Source: Chitinophagaceae bacterium PMP191F (GTDB lineage Bacteria; Bacteroidota; Bacteroidia; Chitinophagales; Chitinophagaceae). From it: DNA of 64,000 bases. Both the position numbers and the translations under genes were made by a program. Below are positions 25,460-32,624 of this stretch, piece after piece. A model generated the notes under the pieces. The model ran no database searches. It saw only the letters and a list, made by a program, of their open reading frames with translations, and was not told the DNA's origin. Where the stretch lies: the NCBI GenBank assembly GCA_001302245.1, contig LGYU01000012.1, forward strand, positions 99,194 through 163,193, in the 5' to 3' direction. Numbering within the stretch: the first letter of the stretch is position 1; each line of letters begins with the position of its first letter.

Positions 25460-26686
25460 ATGGCTGATAATCAATTTTCACCGACCGGCTTTAGCTCGCT
25501 GGCCATTCATGCAGGACATGCCCAGGACCCACGTTACGCACACCTGGTACCCGTCTATGCATCTTCTACTTTTGTATATGATAATGCCGAACAAGGCATG
25601 CAACGTTTCAGCGGACAAGAGGACGGCTATATCTATTCACGCTGGAGCAATCCCACTTCTGATGAAGCCATGTGGAAAATTGCCGCGATGGAAACCTTTG
25701 GCTTACAGGATGCATCGGGCAATCCCCTGCAGGCAACAGGTTTTCTGCAGGCATCCGGTATGGCAGCCATCAGCAGCATGTTCCTGTCTGCATTGAAAAA
25801 AGGTGATAAAGTATTATCCCATTACTCGCTTTACGGCGGTTCGCAGGAGTTCCTGGACAAGATATTGCCCGACCTGGGTATTGATTATATTATTGATGAC
25901 CTGCGCGATCTGAACAAGGCAGAAGCAGCCCTGAAGAAAGACCCGGCCATCAAAATGGTATACATTGAAACCCCAGCCAACCCTACCCTGCAGTGTGTAG
26001 ACATTGAGGCGCTTACCACGCTTGCCAAAAAATATGGAAAACTGGTGGCCTGCGATAATACATTTGCTACCCCTTACCTGCAACAGCCATTCCGGTATGG
26101 CGTTGATTTCATTATTCACTCCACTACCAAATTTCTCAATGGTCATGGTACGGCCATTGGCGGTATATTCCTGGGTCGTGATGTAGAGTTTATGCATACA
26201 CAGGCACGCAAAACCTTCCGTTTGCTGGGTGGTAACAGCAGTCCTTTTGATGCCTTTTTGCTGATCAACGGTTTGAAGACACTGGAGATCCGTATGGATC
26301 GTCATTGTCACAATGCTATGGAAGTAGCCGGGTACCTGGAAGCACATCCTGCAATTGCCAGGGTAAATTATACCGGTTTGCCCACACACCCCGATCACCA
26401 TGTGGCAACCAAACAGATGCGTCACCCCGGAGCCATGATGAGCTTTGAACTGAAAGGAGGTTTGCAGGCAGGTGTTAACATGATGAATAAACTGAAAATG
26501 TGTACCCGAACTGTTTCATTAGGAACCTGTGATACTTTACTCTGTCATCCTGCTTCTATGACGCACTACAGTGTGCCCAGGGAAAAGCGCGAACAATACG
26601 GTATTACAGACGGTCTGATCCGTATGAGCACCGGCATGGAAAATGTACAGGATATTCTGAAAGACCTGGAGCAGGCACTCAGTTAG
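25460..26686 (+). CDS. Cys/Met metabolism PLP-dependent enzyme (cystathionine gamma-synthase/methionine gamma-lyase group)
   Basis: Encodes 408 residues. The fold-type I transsulfuration family is shown by SRWSNPTSDEA (about residue 60), QASGMAAISSMFLSA (cofactor phosphate loop), ETPANPTLQ, CDNTFATPYLQQP, and the PLP-binding Lys224 in HSTTKFLNGH. The C-terminal SLGTCDTLLCHPASMTHY gives the carboxylate-binding region. Enzymes of this group make cystathionine or homocysteine from O-acyl-homoserine, or cleave cystathionine or methionine. Sequence alone does not separate these, though the ASMTHYSVP segment and overall pattern suit a gamma-lyase or O-acetyl/succinyl-homoserine sulfhydrylase. It is cytoplasmic. 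It has its own -7 element and no cotranscribed neighbour closer than 137 bases. Confidence 0.93.
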   Translation: MADNQFSPTGFSSLAIHAGHAQDPRYAHLVPVYASSTFVYDNAEQGMQRFSGQEDGYIYSRWSNPTSDEAMWKIAAMETFGLQDASGNPLQATGFLQASGMAAISSMFLSALKKGDKVLSHYSLYGGSQEFLDKILPDLGIDYIIDDLRDLNKAEAALKKDPAIKMVYIETPANPTLQCVDIEALTTLAKKYGKLVACDNTFATPYLQQPFRYGVDFIIHSTTKFLNGHGTAIGGIFLGRDVEFMHTQARKTFRLLGGNSSPFDAFLLINGLKTLEIRMDRHCHNAMEVAGYLEAHPAIARVNYTGLPTHPDHHVATKQMRHPGAMMSFELKGGLQAGVNMMNKLKMCTRTVSLGTCDTLLCHPASMTHYSVPREKREQYGITDGLIRMSTGMENVQDILKDLEQALS

Positions 26687-26727
26687 GTGTCAGGATCTGG
26701 ATAAGGCCCTTACGTTTACTATTTGCC

Positions 26728-26822
26728 ATTCACCACTCAATGCCGGTTAGATAGTCGCTGGTGTCTTCACCCGGCGGCATTAGCAACCTTAACTAGCGAC
26801 ATTGATTCACAACTCACCACTC
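26728..26822. repeat. ACTCACCAC-type strings before the acetyltransferase gene
   Basis: ATTCACCACTCA (26728-26739) and TTCACAACTCACCACTC (26806-26822), the second ending right before ATG 26824. Between them AATGCCG (26739-26745) and CGGCATT (26775-26781) form a 7-bp inverted repeat. Related strings flank folE. Confidence 0.45.
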
Positions 26823-26823
26823 T

Positions 26824-27270
26824 ATGACCATTGAAATAAGAAGAGCAGTAAAAGAAGACTGCCCGCGACTGATGGAACTGATACAGGAACTGGCTGATTA
26901 TGAAAAAGCACCGGAAGAAGTAACAACCAACCTGGAACATTTTACTGAAAGCGGTTTTGGCAACACACCGGTATGGTGGGCATTTGTTGCTACCGTAAAC
27001 GGTAATGTAGAAGGTTTTGCATTGTACTACATCCGTTACAGCACCTGGAAAGGACAGCGGTTATACCTGGAAGACCTGATCGTTACTGAACAGATGAGAG
27101 GCAAAGGACTGGGTAAACTGCTATTCGATAGACTGATTGCAGAAGTAAAAGAAAAAAAATACAGTGGAATGGTATGGCAGGTACTGGACTGGAACGAGCC
27201 TGCCATTAACTTCTATAAAAAATACCAGGCCCGTTTTGATGCGGGCTGGATAAACTGTTCTATTGATTAA
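26824..27270 (+). CDS. GNAT acetyltransferase, spermidine/spermine N1-acetyltransferase-like
   Basis: Encodes 148 residues. The acetyl-CoA pyrophosphate-binding motif QMRGKGLGKLLF (about residues 96-107) defines the GNAT fold. ELADYEKAPEEV near residue 22 and YYIRYSTWKGQRLYLEDLIV near residue 68 are the specific signatures of the SSAT/diamine acetyltransferase branch, as is WNEPAINFYKKYQA near the C-terminus. Members acetylate polyamines or related amines, and some bacterial ones act on thialysine. The substrate is inferred. It is cytoplasmic. The stop codon overlaps the stop of the convergent lipoprotein gene by four bases (TTAA), leaving no room for a terminator between them. Confidence 0.92.
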   Translation: MTIEIRRAVKEDCPRLMELIQELADYEKAPEEVTTNLEHFTESGFGNTPVWWAFVATVNGNVEGFALYYIRYSTWKGQRLYLEDLIVTEQMRGKGLGKLLFDRLIAEVKEKKYSGMVWQVLDWNEPAINFYKKYQARFDAGWINCSID

Positions 27271-27677
27271 TAAATACGAACAAACTCCAGGGTTGAAGGC
27301 AGATTGTCGCGTTTGTAAAAACGTTCTATGGCAAAACTTTCCGTTGTTTGTATAGTAAATGCAAAGGAATGATATAAGAGAGAAGAACTGTATATAGATC
27401 TAAGCGCTACGGAATCTGTAGTTTGTTTATAGATGTAAAGGCCTGATATCCGGATAGTGTCTGAACCGCCGGCAGTTTCCACAAAGGGTTTTGCACGCAG
27501 TTCGAACACTTTTTCTGATGCCCCCCAACCCCATGTTTCCTGGCTGAGGTCAAAACTGATAGTATCCAGGCGCTGTGATTTTTCAACCCATACCCCGGAA
27601 AGCACATCCTTTTTTTCACTGTTTTTTGAACAGGCAGCTATTGCCAGCAGGCAAAGGATAAGGCAGGTATTTTTCAT
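27267..27677 (-). CDS. Small putative lipoprotein
   Basis: Encodes 136 residues from ATG 27677. A signal peptide MKNTCLILCLLAIAAC ends in a lipobox LAIAAC with Cys16, followed by SKNSEKKD. The remainder starts LSGVWVEKSQRLDTISFDL, a lipocalin-like opening often annotated as lipocalin-like or META-type domain in Bacteroidota, and is beta-rich to the end (TLEFVRIY). No catalytic motif is visible. The probable location is the periplasmic face of the outer membrane. It lies downstream of fabD on the same strand but behind a possible terminator. The lipocalin similarity is impression only. Confidence 0.75.
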   Translation of the reverse strand: MKNTCLILCLLAIAACSKNSEKKDVLSGVWVEKSQRLDTISFDLSQETWGWGASEKVFELRAKPFVETAGGSDTIRISGLYIYKQTTDSVALRSIYSSSLLYHSFAFTIQTTESFAIERFYKRDNLPSTLEFVRIY

Positions 27678-27755
27678 ATGCAATGATAACTTTTACCTGC
27701 CAGACATTTCCAATACTGCCATCGTTGCATTGCTACCACCGAAATGCTTATAAAT

Positions 27756-27789
27756 TAAATTCCCCCGTCTTTTGGTCGGAGGAATTTAA
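27756..27789 (-). terminator. Possible fabD terminator
   Basis: TAAATTCC and GGAATTTA pair over 8 bp (9 with one more T-A), with CCG/CGG after one mismatch and a 9-base loop. On the minus strand TTTAATTTATAAG follows. It begins about 25 bases after the fabD stop. Confidence 0.5.
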
Positions 27790-27814
27790 ATATAACAACA
27801 AGATATTCTGCTGT

Positions 27815-28705
27815 TTAGCTTACACCTTCTGTAGTTACCGTTTTATTGATCTTCAGGATCAATCCCTGCAATACTTTACCTGGACCGGCCTCAGTGAACT
27901 TTGCAGCACCGTTAGCGATCATGGCTTCCACACTCTGTGTCCACCTTACAGCACCGGTTAACTGTTCAATCAGGTTCTTTTTGATCTCATCACGCTCAAT
28001 CACGGCCCTTGCTACCACGTTCTGGTATACAGGACAGGTAGGTGCATAAAAAGTAGTGCTTTCAATAGCTGCTTTCAGCTCTTCGCGGGCCGGAGTCATT
28101 AAAGGAGAATGGAAAGCGCCGCCTACCGGCAATACCAGGGCTCTTTTGGCACCCGCCGCTTTCATACGCTCGCAGGCGATGTCAATACCTTTTACTGTAC
28201 CGCTGATCACCAACTGGCCGGGGCAATTATAGTTGGCTGGTACTACTACCTCACCGGTTTCAGCCTGCACTGCCTGGCAAATCTCTTCTACCTTTTCATC
28301 AGCCAATGCCAGTACAGCAGCCATAGTGGAAGGCGTTACCTCACAGGCTTTCTGCATGGCCTTTGCACGGATACTTACCAGGTTCAGCGCATCTTCAAAA
28401 CTTAATACGCCATTGGCTACCAGGGCAGAAAACTCGCCCAGTGAGTGGCCGGCCACCATATCGGGTTTTGCACCATCAATACTTTTAAAAGCAATTACAG
28501 AATGAAGGAATACGGCAGGCTGGGTTACATTGGTCTGTTTCAGATCTTCCTCACTGCCTGTAAACATTACGTCGGAAATCCGGAAGCCCAGCATTTCATT
28601 TGCCTGTTCAAATAATTTCCTGGCAAAAGCGCTGTTGTCATAATGATCTTTTCCCATACCCGGGAACTGTGAACCTTGTCCGGGAAACACAAAAGCATGC
28701 GTCAT
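27815..28705 (-). CDS. fabD: Malonyl-CoA:ACP transacylase
   Basis: Encodes 296 residues, a normal FabD length. It transfers malonyl from CoA to acyl carrier protein for fatty acid elongation in the cytoplasm. FVFPGQGSQFPGMG at the N-terminus, the nucleophile elbow AGHSLGEFSAL with Ser88, and VGGAFHSPLM with the catalytic histidine (about residue 196) are all present. TPSTMAAVLAL and NCPGQLVISG are conserved substrate-pocket segments. It has its own promoter (28729-28759) and is not adjacent to acpP or fabG. A convergent pair (acetyltransferase and lipoprotein) lies downstream. Confidence 0.97.
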   Translation of the reverse strand: MTHAFVFPGQGSQFPGMGKDHYDNSAFARKLFEQANEMLGFRISDVMFTGSEEDLKQTNVTQPAVFLHSVIAFKSIDGAKPDMVAGHSLGEFSALVANGVLSFEDALNLVSIRAKAMQKACEVTPSTMAAVLALADEKVEEICQAVQAETGEVVVPANYNCPGQLVISGTVKGIDIACERMKAAGAKRALVLPVGGAFHSPLMTPAREELKAAIESTTFYAPTCPVYQNVVARAVIERDEIKKNLIEQLTGAVRWTQSVEAMIANGAAKFTEAGPGKVLQGLILKINKTVTTEGVS

Positions 28706-28728
28706 ATATAGCTTGTGGTTTAAGCAGG

Positions 28729-28759
28729 CAAAAATGCCACAAAGAGATTAACTGGCAAA
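28729..28759 (-). promoter_or_regulatory. fabD promoter, TTTG-N19-CATTTTTG
   Basis: Read on the minus strand, TTTG (28759-28756), exactly 19 bases, then CATTTTTG (28736-28729), one mismatch from TAnnTTTG. The predicted transcript starts about 17 bases before the fabD ATG. Confidence 0.7.
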
Positions 28760-28896
28760 ATCTTTGTCACAGGCCCTGAAATCGGAAGCCTGTTGGTAGA
28801 AAAGGCTGTAGGCTAAGGAATTGGGGAAACGGGTTGAAAAGCTGACAGGGTGAAGAGGAACCTGGAATGAGGTTTTAGAAATACAAACTACAGGAT

Positions 28897-29070
28897 TTGA
28901 GCTACGAGTCCGCGACAAATACAACGCAATTCTAACTATTAGCCCCCAAAGGGAAGACAAACTTTTGCAGGAGGTTGAAAATGATTCAGATGTTACTAAG
29001 GTTGTATTCCCTGGCCATCCAGCAATCCGAAAAGTGGCAGGCCTTGAGCTACGAGCAGCGGGCAAATACA
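28897..29070 (+). repeat. Imperfect direct repeat TTGAGCTACGAG...CAAATACA
   Basis: Copy one spans 28897-28923 and copy two 29044-29070, 147 bases apart. In each, TTGAGCTACGAG and CAAATACA are identical and separated by seven diverged bases. A related GCTCGCAGCCC string lies at about 31706. Confidence 0.45.
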
Positions 29071-29157
29071 GTAGCGATCACCCACTATTGATTGTTCACA
29101 ACCAAGAACTTATAACCGGCTACATCCGTTTTACTTTTCATGATTGCCAATACTCAC

Positions 29158-29800
29158 CACTTACAACTCACCTTTCTAATGCAACGAAGAAGAAATCAGT
29201 TTAGTAAACTCGCTGCGGGTTTCATTTTTTTCAAATTCACCCCAGAACGCTGAAGTAGTGGTTACAGAATTCTGTTTCTGCACCCCACGCATCATCATAC
29301 ACAGGTGTGAAGCCTCAATTACCACCGCTACGCCCAATGGCTGCAATGTTTCTTTAATGGCATCGCGTATCTGCGTGGTCAGTCTTTCCTGTACCTGCAG
29401 GCGACGTGAGAATACATCTACCACCCTTGCTATCTTGCTCAACCCTGTAATATATCCGTTGGGAATATAAGCTACATGAGCTTTACCGTAAAAAGGCAAC
29501 ATATGATGTTCGCACATACTGAACAGCTCTATATCCTTTACAATGATCATTTCACTAACATCTTCATGGAATTTGGCCGAATTCAGAATGGCATGTGCAT
29601 CCGACTGGTAGCCGTGCGTCAGGAACTGCATTGCCTTTGCCATGCGTTCGGGGGTTTTCTGCAAACCTTCACGCTCGGGATCTTCACCCAATAATTGCAA
29701 CGCCTGTTTATAGCTGGAGATCAGTCCTGTTGTTACTTTATCGTCGTATTGCTCTGTTTTTTTGTACGCCATGGATCGTTGTTTTGTGAGTTGTCAGTGG
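29158..29800. repeat. Inverted CCACTKACAACTCAC copies flanking folE
   Basis: CCACTTACAACTCAC at 29158-29172 (plus) and its inverted relative at 29786-29800 (minus strand reads CCACTGACAACTCAC) agree at 14 of 15 positions. They bracket folE on both sides, within 20 bases of its ends. They may be members of the dispersed low-complexity family rather than true mobile-element ends. Confidence 0.45.
29176..29772 (-). CDS. folE: GTP cyclohydrolase I
   Basis: Encodes 198 residues, typical for type I enzymes. It opens GTP to dihydroneopterin triphosphate, the first step of folate, biopterin and 7-deazaguanine synthesis. The zinc ligands are visible in [11 protein letters not shown] (Cys and His, about residues 85-89) and [12 protein letters not shown] (Cys, about 157). 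[13 protein letters not shown] and [23 protein letters not shown] are diagnostic segments. It is cytoplasmic. The two genes upstream on the same strand encode PTPS/QueD-type enzymes that use its product, so the three form a pteridine block. Confidence 0.97.
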   Translation of the reverse strand: MAYKKTEQYDDKVTTGLISSYKQALQLLGEDPEREGLQKTPERMAKAMQFLTHGYQSDAHAILNSAKFHEDVSEMIIVKDIELFSMCEHHMLPFYGKAHVAYIPNGYITGLSKIARVVDVFSRRLQVQERLTTQIRDAIKETLQPLGVAVVIEASHLCMMMRGVQKQNSVTTTSAFWGEFEKNETRSEFTKLISSSLH

Positions 29801-29892
29801 CGGGTATTGCTCTGTCACGCCCTCTGATTCCTCATTCGTATTGCTAACTTTCTTTGCCCGGATAACCCAGGCAAGACTGGTATTTGTGCTTT

Positions 29893-30309
29893 TTATGATA
29901 CCGGGTATTCCACAAAATTCCGCTCTGTTTCATACAACCTTACCTGCAGATCGAGTGCTGCATCAATCTTTGTACGCAGCAACTCATAGATCACAATGCA
30001 GATATTTTCTGCCGTAGGATTCAACTCTTTGAAAAATTCGGTATCAAGGTTCAGGTTCTTATGATCCAGTTTTTCCAACACTTCCTCCCGCACCAGGTCG
30101 CTGAGTATTTTCATATCCATCACATACCCTGTTACAGGATCCGGCTCACCGGTTACTTTCACTACCACCTCGTAGTTGTGCCCGTGAAAATTAGGATTGT
30201 TACACTTGCCAAACACGGCATCATTTTTAGCCATATCCCATGCAGGATTGAACAGCCTGTGCGCAGCATTGAAGTGTTCTTTACGGAAAACAGCTACTTT
30301 TTTATTCAT
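29893..30309 (-). CDS. 6-pyruvoyltetrahydropterin synthase/QueD family protein (copy A)
   Basis: Encodes 138 residues from ATG 30309; ten more residues are open upstream but the MNKKVAVFRKEHFNAAH start matches the family. Zinc ligands are His17 (EHFNAAH), His42 and His44 (FHGHNYEV), and the catalytic cysteine is Cys36 (FGKCNNPN). LDHKNLNLD (about residues 81-89) and LYETERN near the C-terminus supply the rest of the active site. With Cys present it is not the PTPS-III type. It acts on dihydroneopterin triphosphate, made by FolE encoded just downstream, to give 6-carboxy- or 6-pyruvoyl-tetrahydropterin. Which product is made is not decided by the sequence. Confidence 0.93.
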   Translation of the reverse strand: MNKKVAVFRKEHFNAAHRLFNPAWDMAKNDAVFGKCNNPNFHGHNYEVVVKVTGEPDPVTGYVMDMKILSDLVREEVLEKLDHKNLNLDTEFFKELNPTAENICIVIYELLRTKIDAALDLQVRLYETERNFVEYPVS

Positions 30310-30488
30310 AGTAAGATAGTAGTGACGATGAAATACCAATGCAACAGTGAAACAGAATACCTTCTACTGTTATCTACGTTCTTCTGCAATACCCGGTTTT
30401 GTCCGGTTTCAAAACTACACTCAACAAAAAAGATAACCGGTTGTTTATTGCATTCCACAATTTTCAATAACACGCTTCACTGCGATAT

Positions 30489-30899
30489 CTATTCCCCGAA
30501 ATATTCTACAAAGATCCGGGGAGTTTCGTACAATTTAATACAATGCAGTTGAACTGTTTCCGGCATATGTGGTAATAGCTGTTGCCAGATAGCAATAGCA
30601 AGATTTTCTGTAGAGCAAAGCTTTCCTGCCATAAACGGCACATCCATGTTCAGGTTTTTATGATCCAGCTTCTCCAGCACATGTTCGTTAATGATCTTAC
30701 TCAACCGTTTTACATCGAATAAAAAGCCGGTATCAGGATCAGGAGTTCCTTTAATTGTTACATACAGTTCGTAATTGTGCCCATGCCAGTTCTCATTGGC
30801 ACATTTACCAAATACCGTTTCATTCTGCTCTTTGCTCCAGGCAGTATTGTATAATTTATGGGCTGCATTAAAATGCTCAACACGCGTCAGATACACCAT
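30489..30899 (-). CDS. 6-pyruvoyltetrahydropterin synthase/QueD family protein (copy B)
   Basis: Encodes 136 residues. It is a diverged paralogue of the preceding copy with the same active-site pattern: His14 (EHFNAAH), Cys33 (FGKCANEN), His39 and His41 (WHGHNYEL), LDHKNLNMD and LYETPRI. Two adjacent copies suggest a split between queuosine synthesis (QueD) and a tetrahydropterin branch, but the sequence alone does not say which is which. It has its own good promoter 23 bases upstream. Copy A lies 179 bases downstream on the same strand. A dyad at 30940-30961 overlaps the promoter -33 element and lies in the divergent region with mqnB. Confidence 0.93.
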   Translation of the reverse strand: MVYLTRVEHFNAAHKLYNTAWSKEQNETVFGKCANENWHGHNYELYVTIKGTPDPDTGFLFDVKRLSKIINEHVLEKLDHKNLNMDVPFMAGKLCSTENLAIAIWQQLLPHMPETVQLHCIKLYETPRIFVEYFGE

Positions 30900-30921
30900 G
30901 GTTAACCAAGAAAAATTTCCG

Positions 30922-30951
30922 CAAAGGTAATACTTAGCCTATGAACGACAA
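30922..30951 (-). promoter_or_regulatory. Promoter of PTPS/QueD copy B, TTG-N19-TACCTTTG
   Basis: Read on the minus strand, TTG (30951-30949), 19 bases, then TACCTTTG (30929-30922), a full -7 match. The predicted leader is about 15 bases. Confidence 0.75.
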
Positions 30952-30961
30952 TAGGTTCATA
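30940..30961. promoter_or_regulatory. Dyad TATGAAC-N8-GTTCATA in a divergent promoter region
   Basis: Perfect 7-bp inverted repeat centred at 30950, covering the -33 element of the copy B promoter and 29 bases upstream of the mqnB start. It is placed to affect both divergent genes. Confidence 0.45.
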
Positions 30962-30977
30962 TTCCATTACAATTCAG

Positions 30978-30985
30978 GATATTTG
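30978..30985 (+). promoter_or_regulatory. mqnB -7-like element GATATTTG
   Basis: One mismatch from TAnnTTTG, followed by CACC and the ATG at 30990. The layout is the same as at guaB (element, then CAC or CACC, then ATG), which predicts a leaderless mRNA. No good -33 element was seen. Confidence 0.45.
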
Positions 30986-30989
30986 CACC

Positions 30990-31643
30990 ATGTATATTTT
31001 GTTGACGGCGGCTACGAAGATGGAAATACAACCCACGGTTGATTTTTTACGACAACATGATTTTCAGTACCATGGACATGAAATTGATGTACTGCTAACC
31101 GGCATCGGCAGCATCAGTACCACTTACCTGCTCACCTATAATATTCACAACCACAGGCCCGACTACCTGCTACAGGCCGGTATTGGCGGCAGTTTTTCCG
31201 AACAGTATGCTCCGGGCTCACTGGTGTTTGTGAAAGAAGATATTGCCGGCGATCTGGGTGTGGAAGAACAGGGCATTTTTAAAGATGTAACCGAGATGGG
31301 ATTGCAGGAGCCCGGCCAGGGACCTTACACCGGTAAATTCCTGGTGAACCCTTACACGGAAGATTGGGATGAACACGGCATTGACTTTGTTCGTGGCATT
31401 ACTATCAATGAGATCACCACCCGCACAGCTCGTATTGAACAATTGCAACAAAAATATGCGCCGGTTGTTGAATCTATGGAAGGTGCGGCGTTTCACTATA
31501 CAGCATTGATGGAAAGTATTCCTTTTATGCAGATTCGGTCTGTATCCAATTATGTTGGCGAGCGCGATAAAGCAAAATGGCAGATGAAAAAGGCCATTGA
31601 TGTACTGAATGAGAAGCTGATTGAGATCATTACCAATCTATAA
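30990..31643 (+). CDS. mqnB: Futalosine hydrolase (menaquinone futalosine pathway)
   Basis: Encodes 217 residues of the nucleoside phosphorylase/hydrolase fold. YILLTAATKMEIQPTVDFL and DVLLTGIGSISTTYLL at the N-terminus, QAGIGGSF, and VESMEGAAFHYTAL near residue 160 (the Met-Glu motif that binds ribose) define the family. The enzyme splits futalosine into hypoxanthine and dehypoxanthinylfutalosine in the cytoplasm. Assignment as MqnB rather than another nucleosidase is backed by mqnD 138 bases downstream on the same strand. Other pathway genes (mqnA, mqnC, mqnE) are not in the window. A low-complexity string separates mqnB from mqnD. Confidence 0.92.
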   Translation: MYILLTAATKMEIQPTVDFLRQHDFQYHGHEIDVLLTGIGSISTTYLLTYNIHNHRPDYLLQAGIGGSFSEQYAPGSLVFVKEDIAGDLGVEEQGIFKDVTEMGLQEPGQGPYTGKFLVNPYTEDWDEHGIDFVRGITINEITTRTARIEQLQQKYAPVVESMEGAAFHYTALMESIPFMQIRSVSNYVGERDKAKWQMKKAIDVLNEKLIEIITNL

Positions 31644-31654
31644 TTTGAAAAATG

Positions 31655-31735
31655 GGCTTTTTGATGGTTTGATGGCTGGATTGTTTGATGGTTGAGGCTA
31701 CTTTACTCACGGCTCGCAGCCCAAAGCTCTCAGCT
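31655..31735. repeat. TTTGATGG and GCTCGCAGC low-complexity strings between mqnB and mqnD
   Basis: TTTGATGG recurs three times with spacing of 8-20 bases (31658-31692: TTTTTGATGGTTTGATGGC, then TGTTTGATGG). It is followed by ACTCACGGCTCGCAGCCC and AAAGCTCTCAGCTT. No coding function is visible. Confidence 0.5.
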
Positions 31736-31781
31736 TATGTTCCTGACTTCTAAAACCTGATCCCCAATACCTGCAACACTT

Positions 31782-32618
31782 ATGAAACTTACGCTTGGAT
31801 TTTCACCCTGCCCCAATGATACATTCATTTTTGATGCATTGGTGAATAAGAAGATCGATACAGATGGACTGGATGTTGATGTTGTGCTGGAAGACGTGCA
31901 AACCCTGAATGAATGGGCTTTGCAGGGCAAACTGGACATCACCAAAATCAGTTATGGTGTGTTACCGCTGGTATGGCAGCAATACAATGTGTTAAATTCC
32001 GGTGGCGCATTGGGTAAAGGAGTTGGTCCGCTGCTGATAGCCAATACATCCCGTGAAGCAGCCGGTGATGTGAACAACCTTCGCATTGCTATTCCGGGAG
32101 AAAATACCACCGCCCACCTGCTATTTTCGCTGGCATTTCCGGAGGCCCGTCAGAAAGAATTTATGTTATTCTCCGCCATTGAAAATGCAGTACTGGATAA
32201 CACGGTTGATGCCGGCGTTATTATTCATGAAAACCGTTTTACCTATCAGCAAAAAGGTCTTATAAAATGGATGGACCTGGGCGAATACTGGGAAAGCACT
32301 ACCGGGTTCCCTATTCCACTGGGCGGTATCATTATGAAACGCTCATTTGATATTGCTCTGCAACAACAGGTTGACAGGCTGATCCGTAAAAGTCTTGAAT
32401 ATGCTTTTGCCCATTATCCGCTGATCACAGATTATGTAAAACAGCACTCACAGGAAATGGAAGAATCTGTTATGCGTCAGCATATTGATCTGTACGTAAA
32501 CAATTATTCGCTAAACCTGGGTAATGACGGTAAAGCTGCCGTACAGAAATTCCTGGACATCTATACTGCCGGAAAAAATACCACTACTCCAGCACTGGCG
32601 GATATCTTTATTGCCTGA
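31782..32618 (+). CDS. mqnD: 1,4-dihydroxy-6-naphthoate synthase
   Basis: Encodes 278 residues with the periplasmic-binding-protein-like fold but no signal peptide, as is normal for MqnD. LGFSPCPNDTFIFDALV at residues 5-21 is the family signature, and TKISYGVLPLVWQQYNVLNSGG and GEYWESTTGFPIPLGG line the active site. The enzyme turns cyclic dehypoxanthinylfutalosine into 1,4-dihydroxy-6-naphthoate for menaquinone. Together with mqnB just upstream it shows the organism makes menaquinone by the futalosine route. It converges on the photolyase gene with only six bases between the stop codons. Confidence 0.96.
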   Translation: MKLTLGFSPCPNDTFIFDALVNKKIDTDGLDVDVVLEDVQTLNEWALQGKLDITKISYGVLPLVWQQYNVLNSGGALGKGVGPLLIANTSREAAGDVNNLRIAIPGENTTAHLLFSLAFPEARQKEFMLFSAIENAVLDNTVDAGVIIHENRFTYQQKGLIKWMDLGEYWESTTGFPIPLGGIIMKRSFDIALQQQVDRLIRKSLEYAFAHYPLITDYVKQHSQEMEESVMRQHIDLYVNNYSLNLGNDGKAAVQKFLDIYTAGKNTTTPALADIFIA

Positions 32619-32624
32619 AACTGA

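Larger units (their letters stand above)
28706..29175. other. Intergenic region between folE and fabD
   Basis: 470 bases with no convincing gene; a 105-codon frame on the minus strand has no family features and an unlikely composition. It holds the fabD promoter, an imperfect direct repeat (TTGAGCTACGAG followed by CAAATACA, at 28897-28923 and 29044-29070) and an ACTCACCAC-type string at 29152-29172. Confidence 0.5.

Noticed and set aside
25814..26425. 203-codon open frame opposite the PLP enzyme gene
   Set aside because: It is fully antisense to a well-supported enzyme and shows no recognisable domain.
28748..29065. 105-codon frame between folE and fabD
   Set aside because: Ser/Arg-rich random-looking translation that overlaps the fabD promoter and includes one of the direct repeats.
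29152..29172. CRISPR-like repeat array in the ACTCACCAC strings
   Set aside because: The words are degenerate, lack regular spacing and unique spacers, and there is no cas gene in the window.
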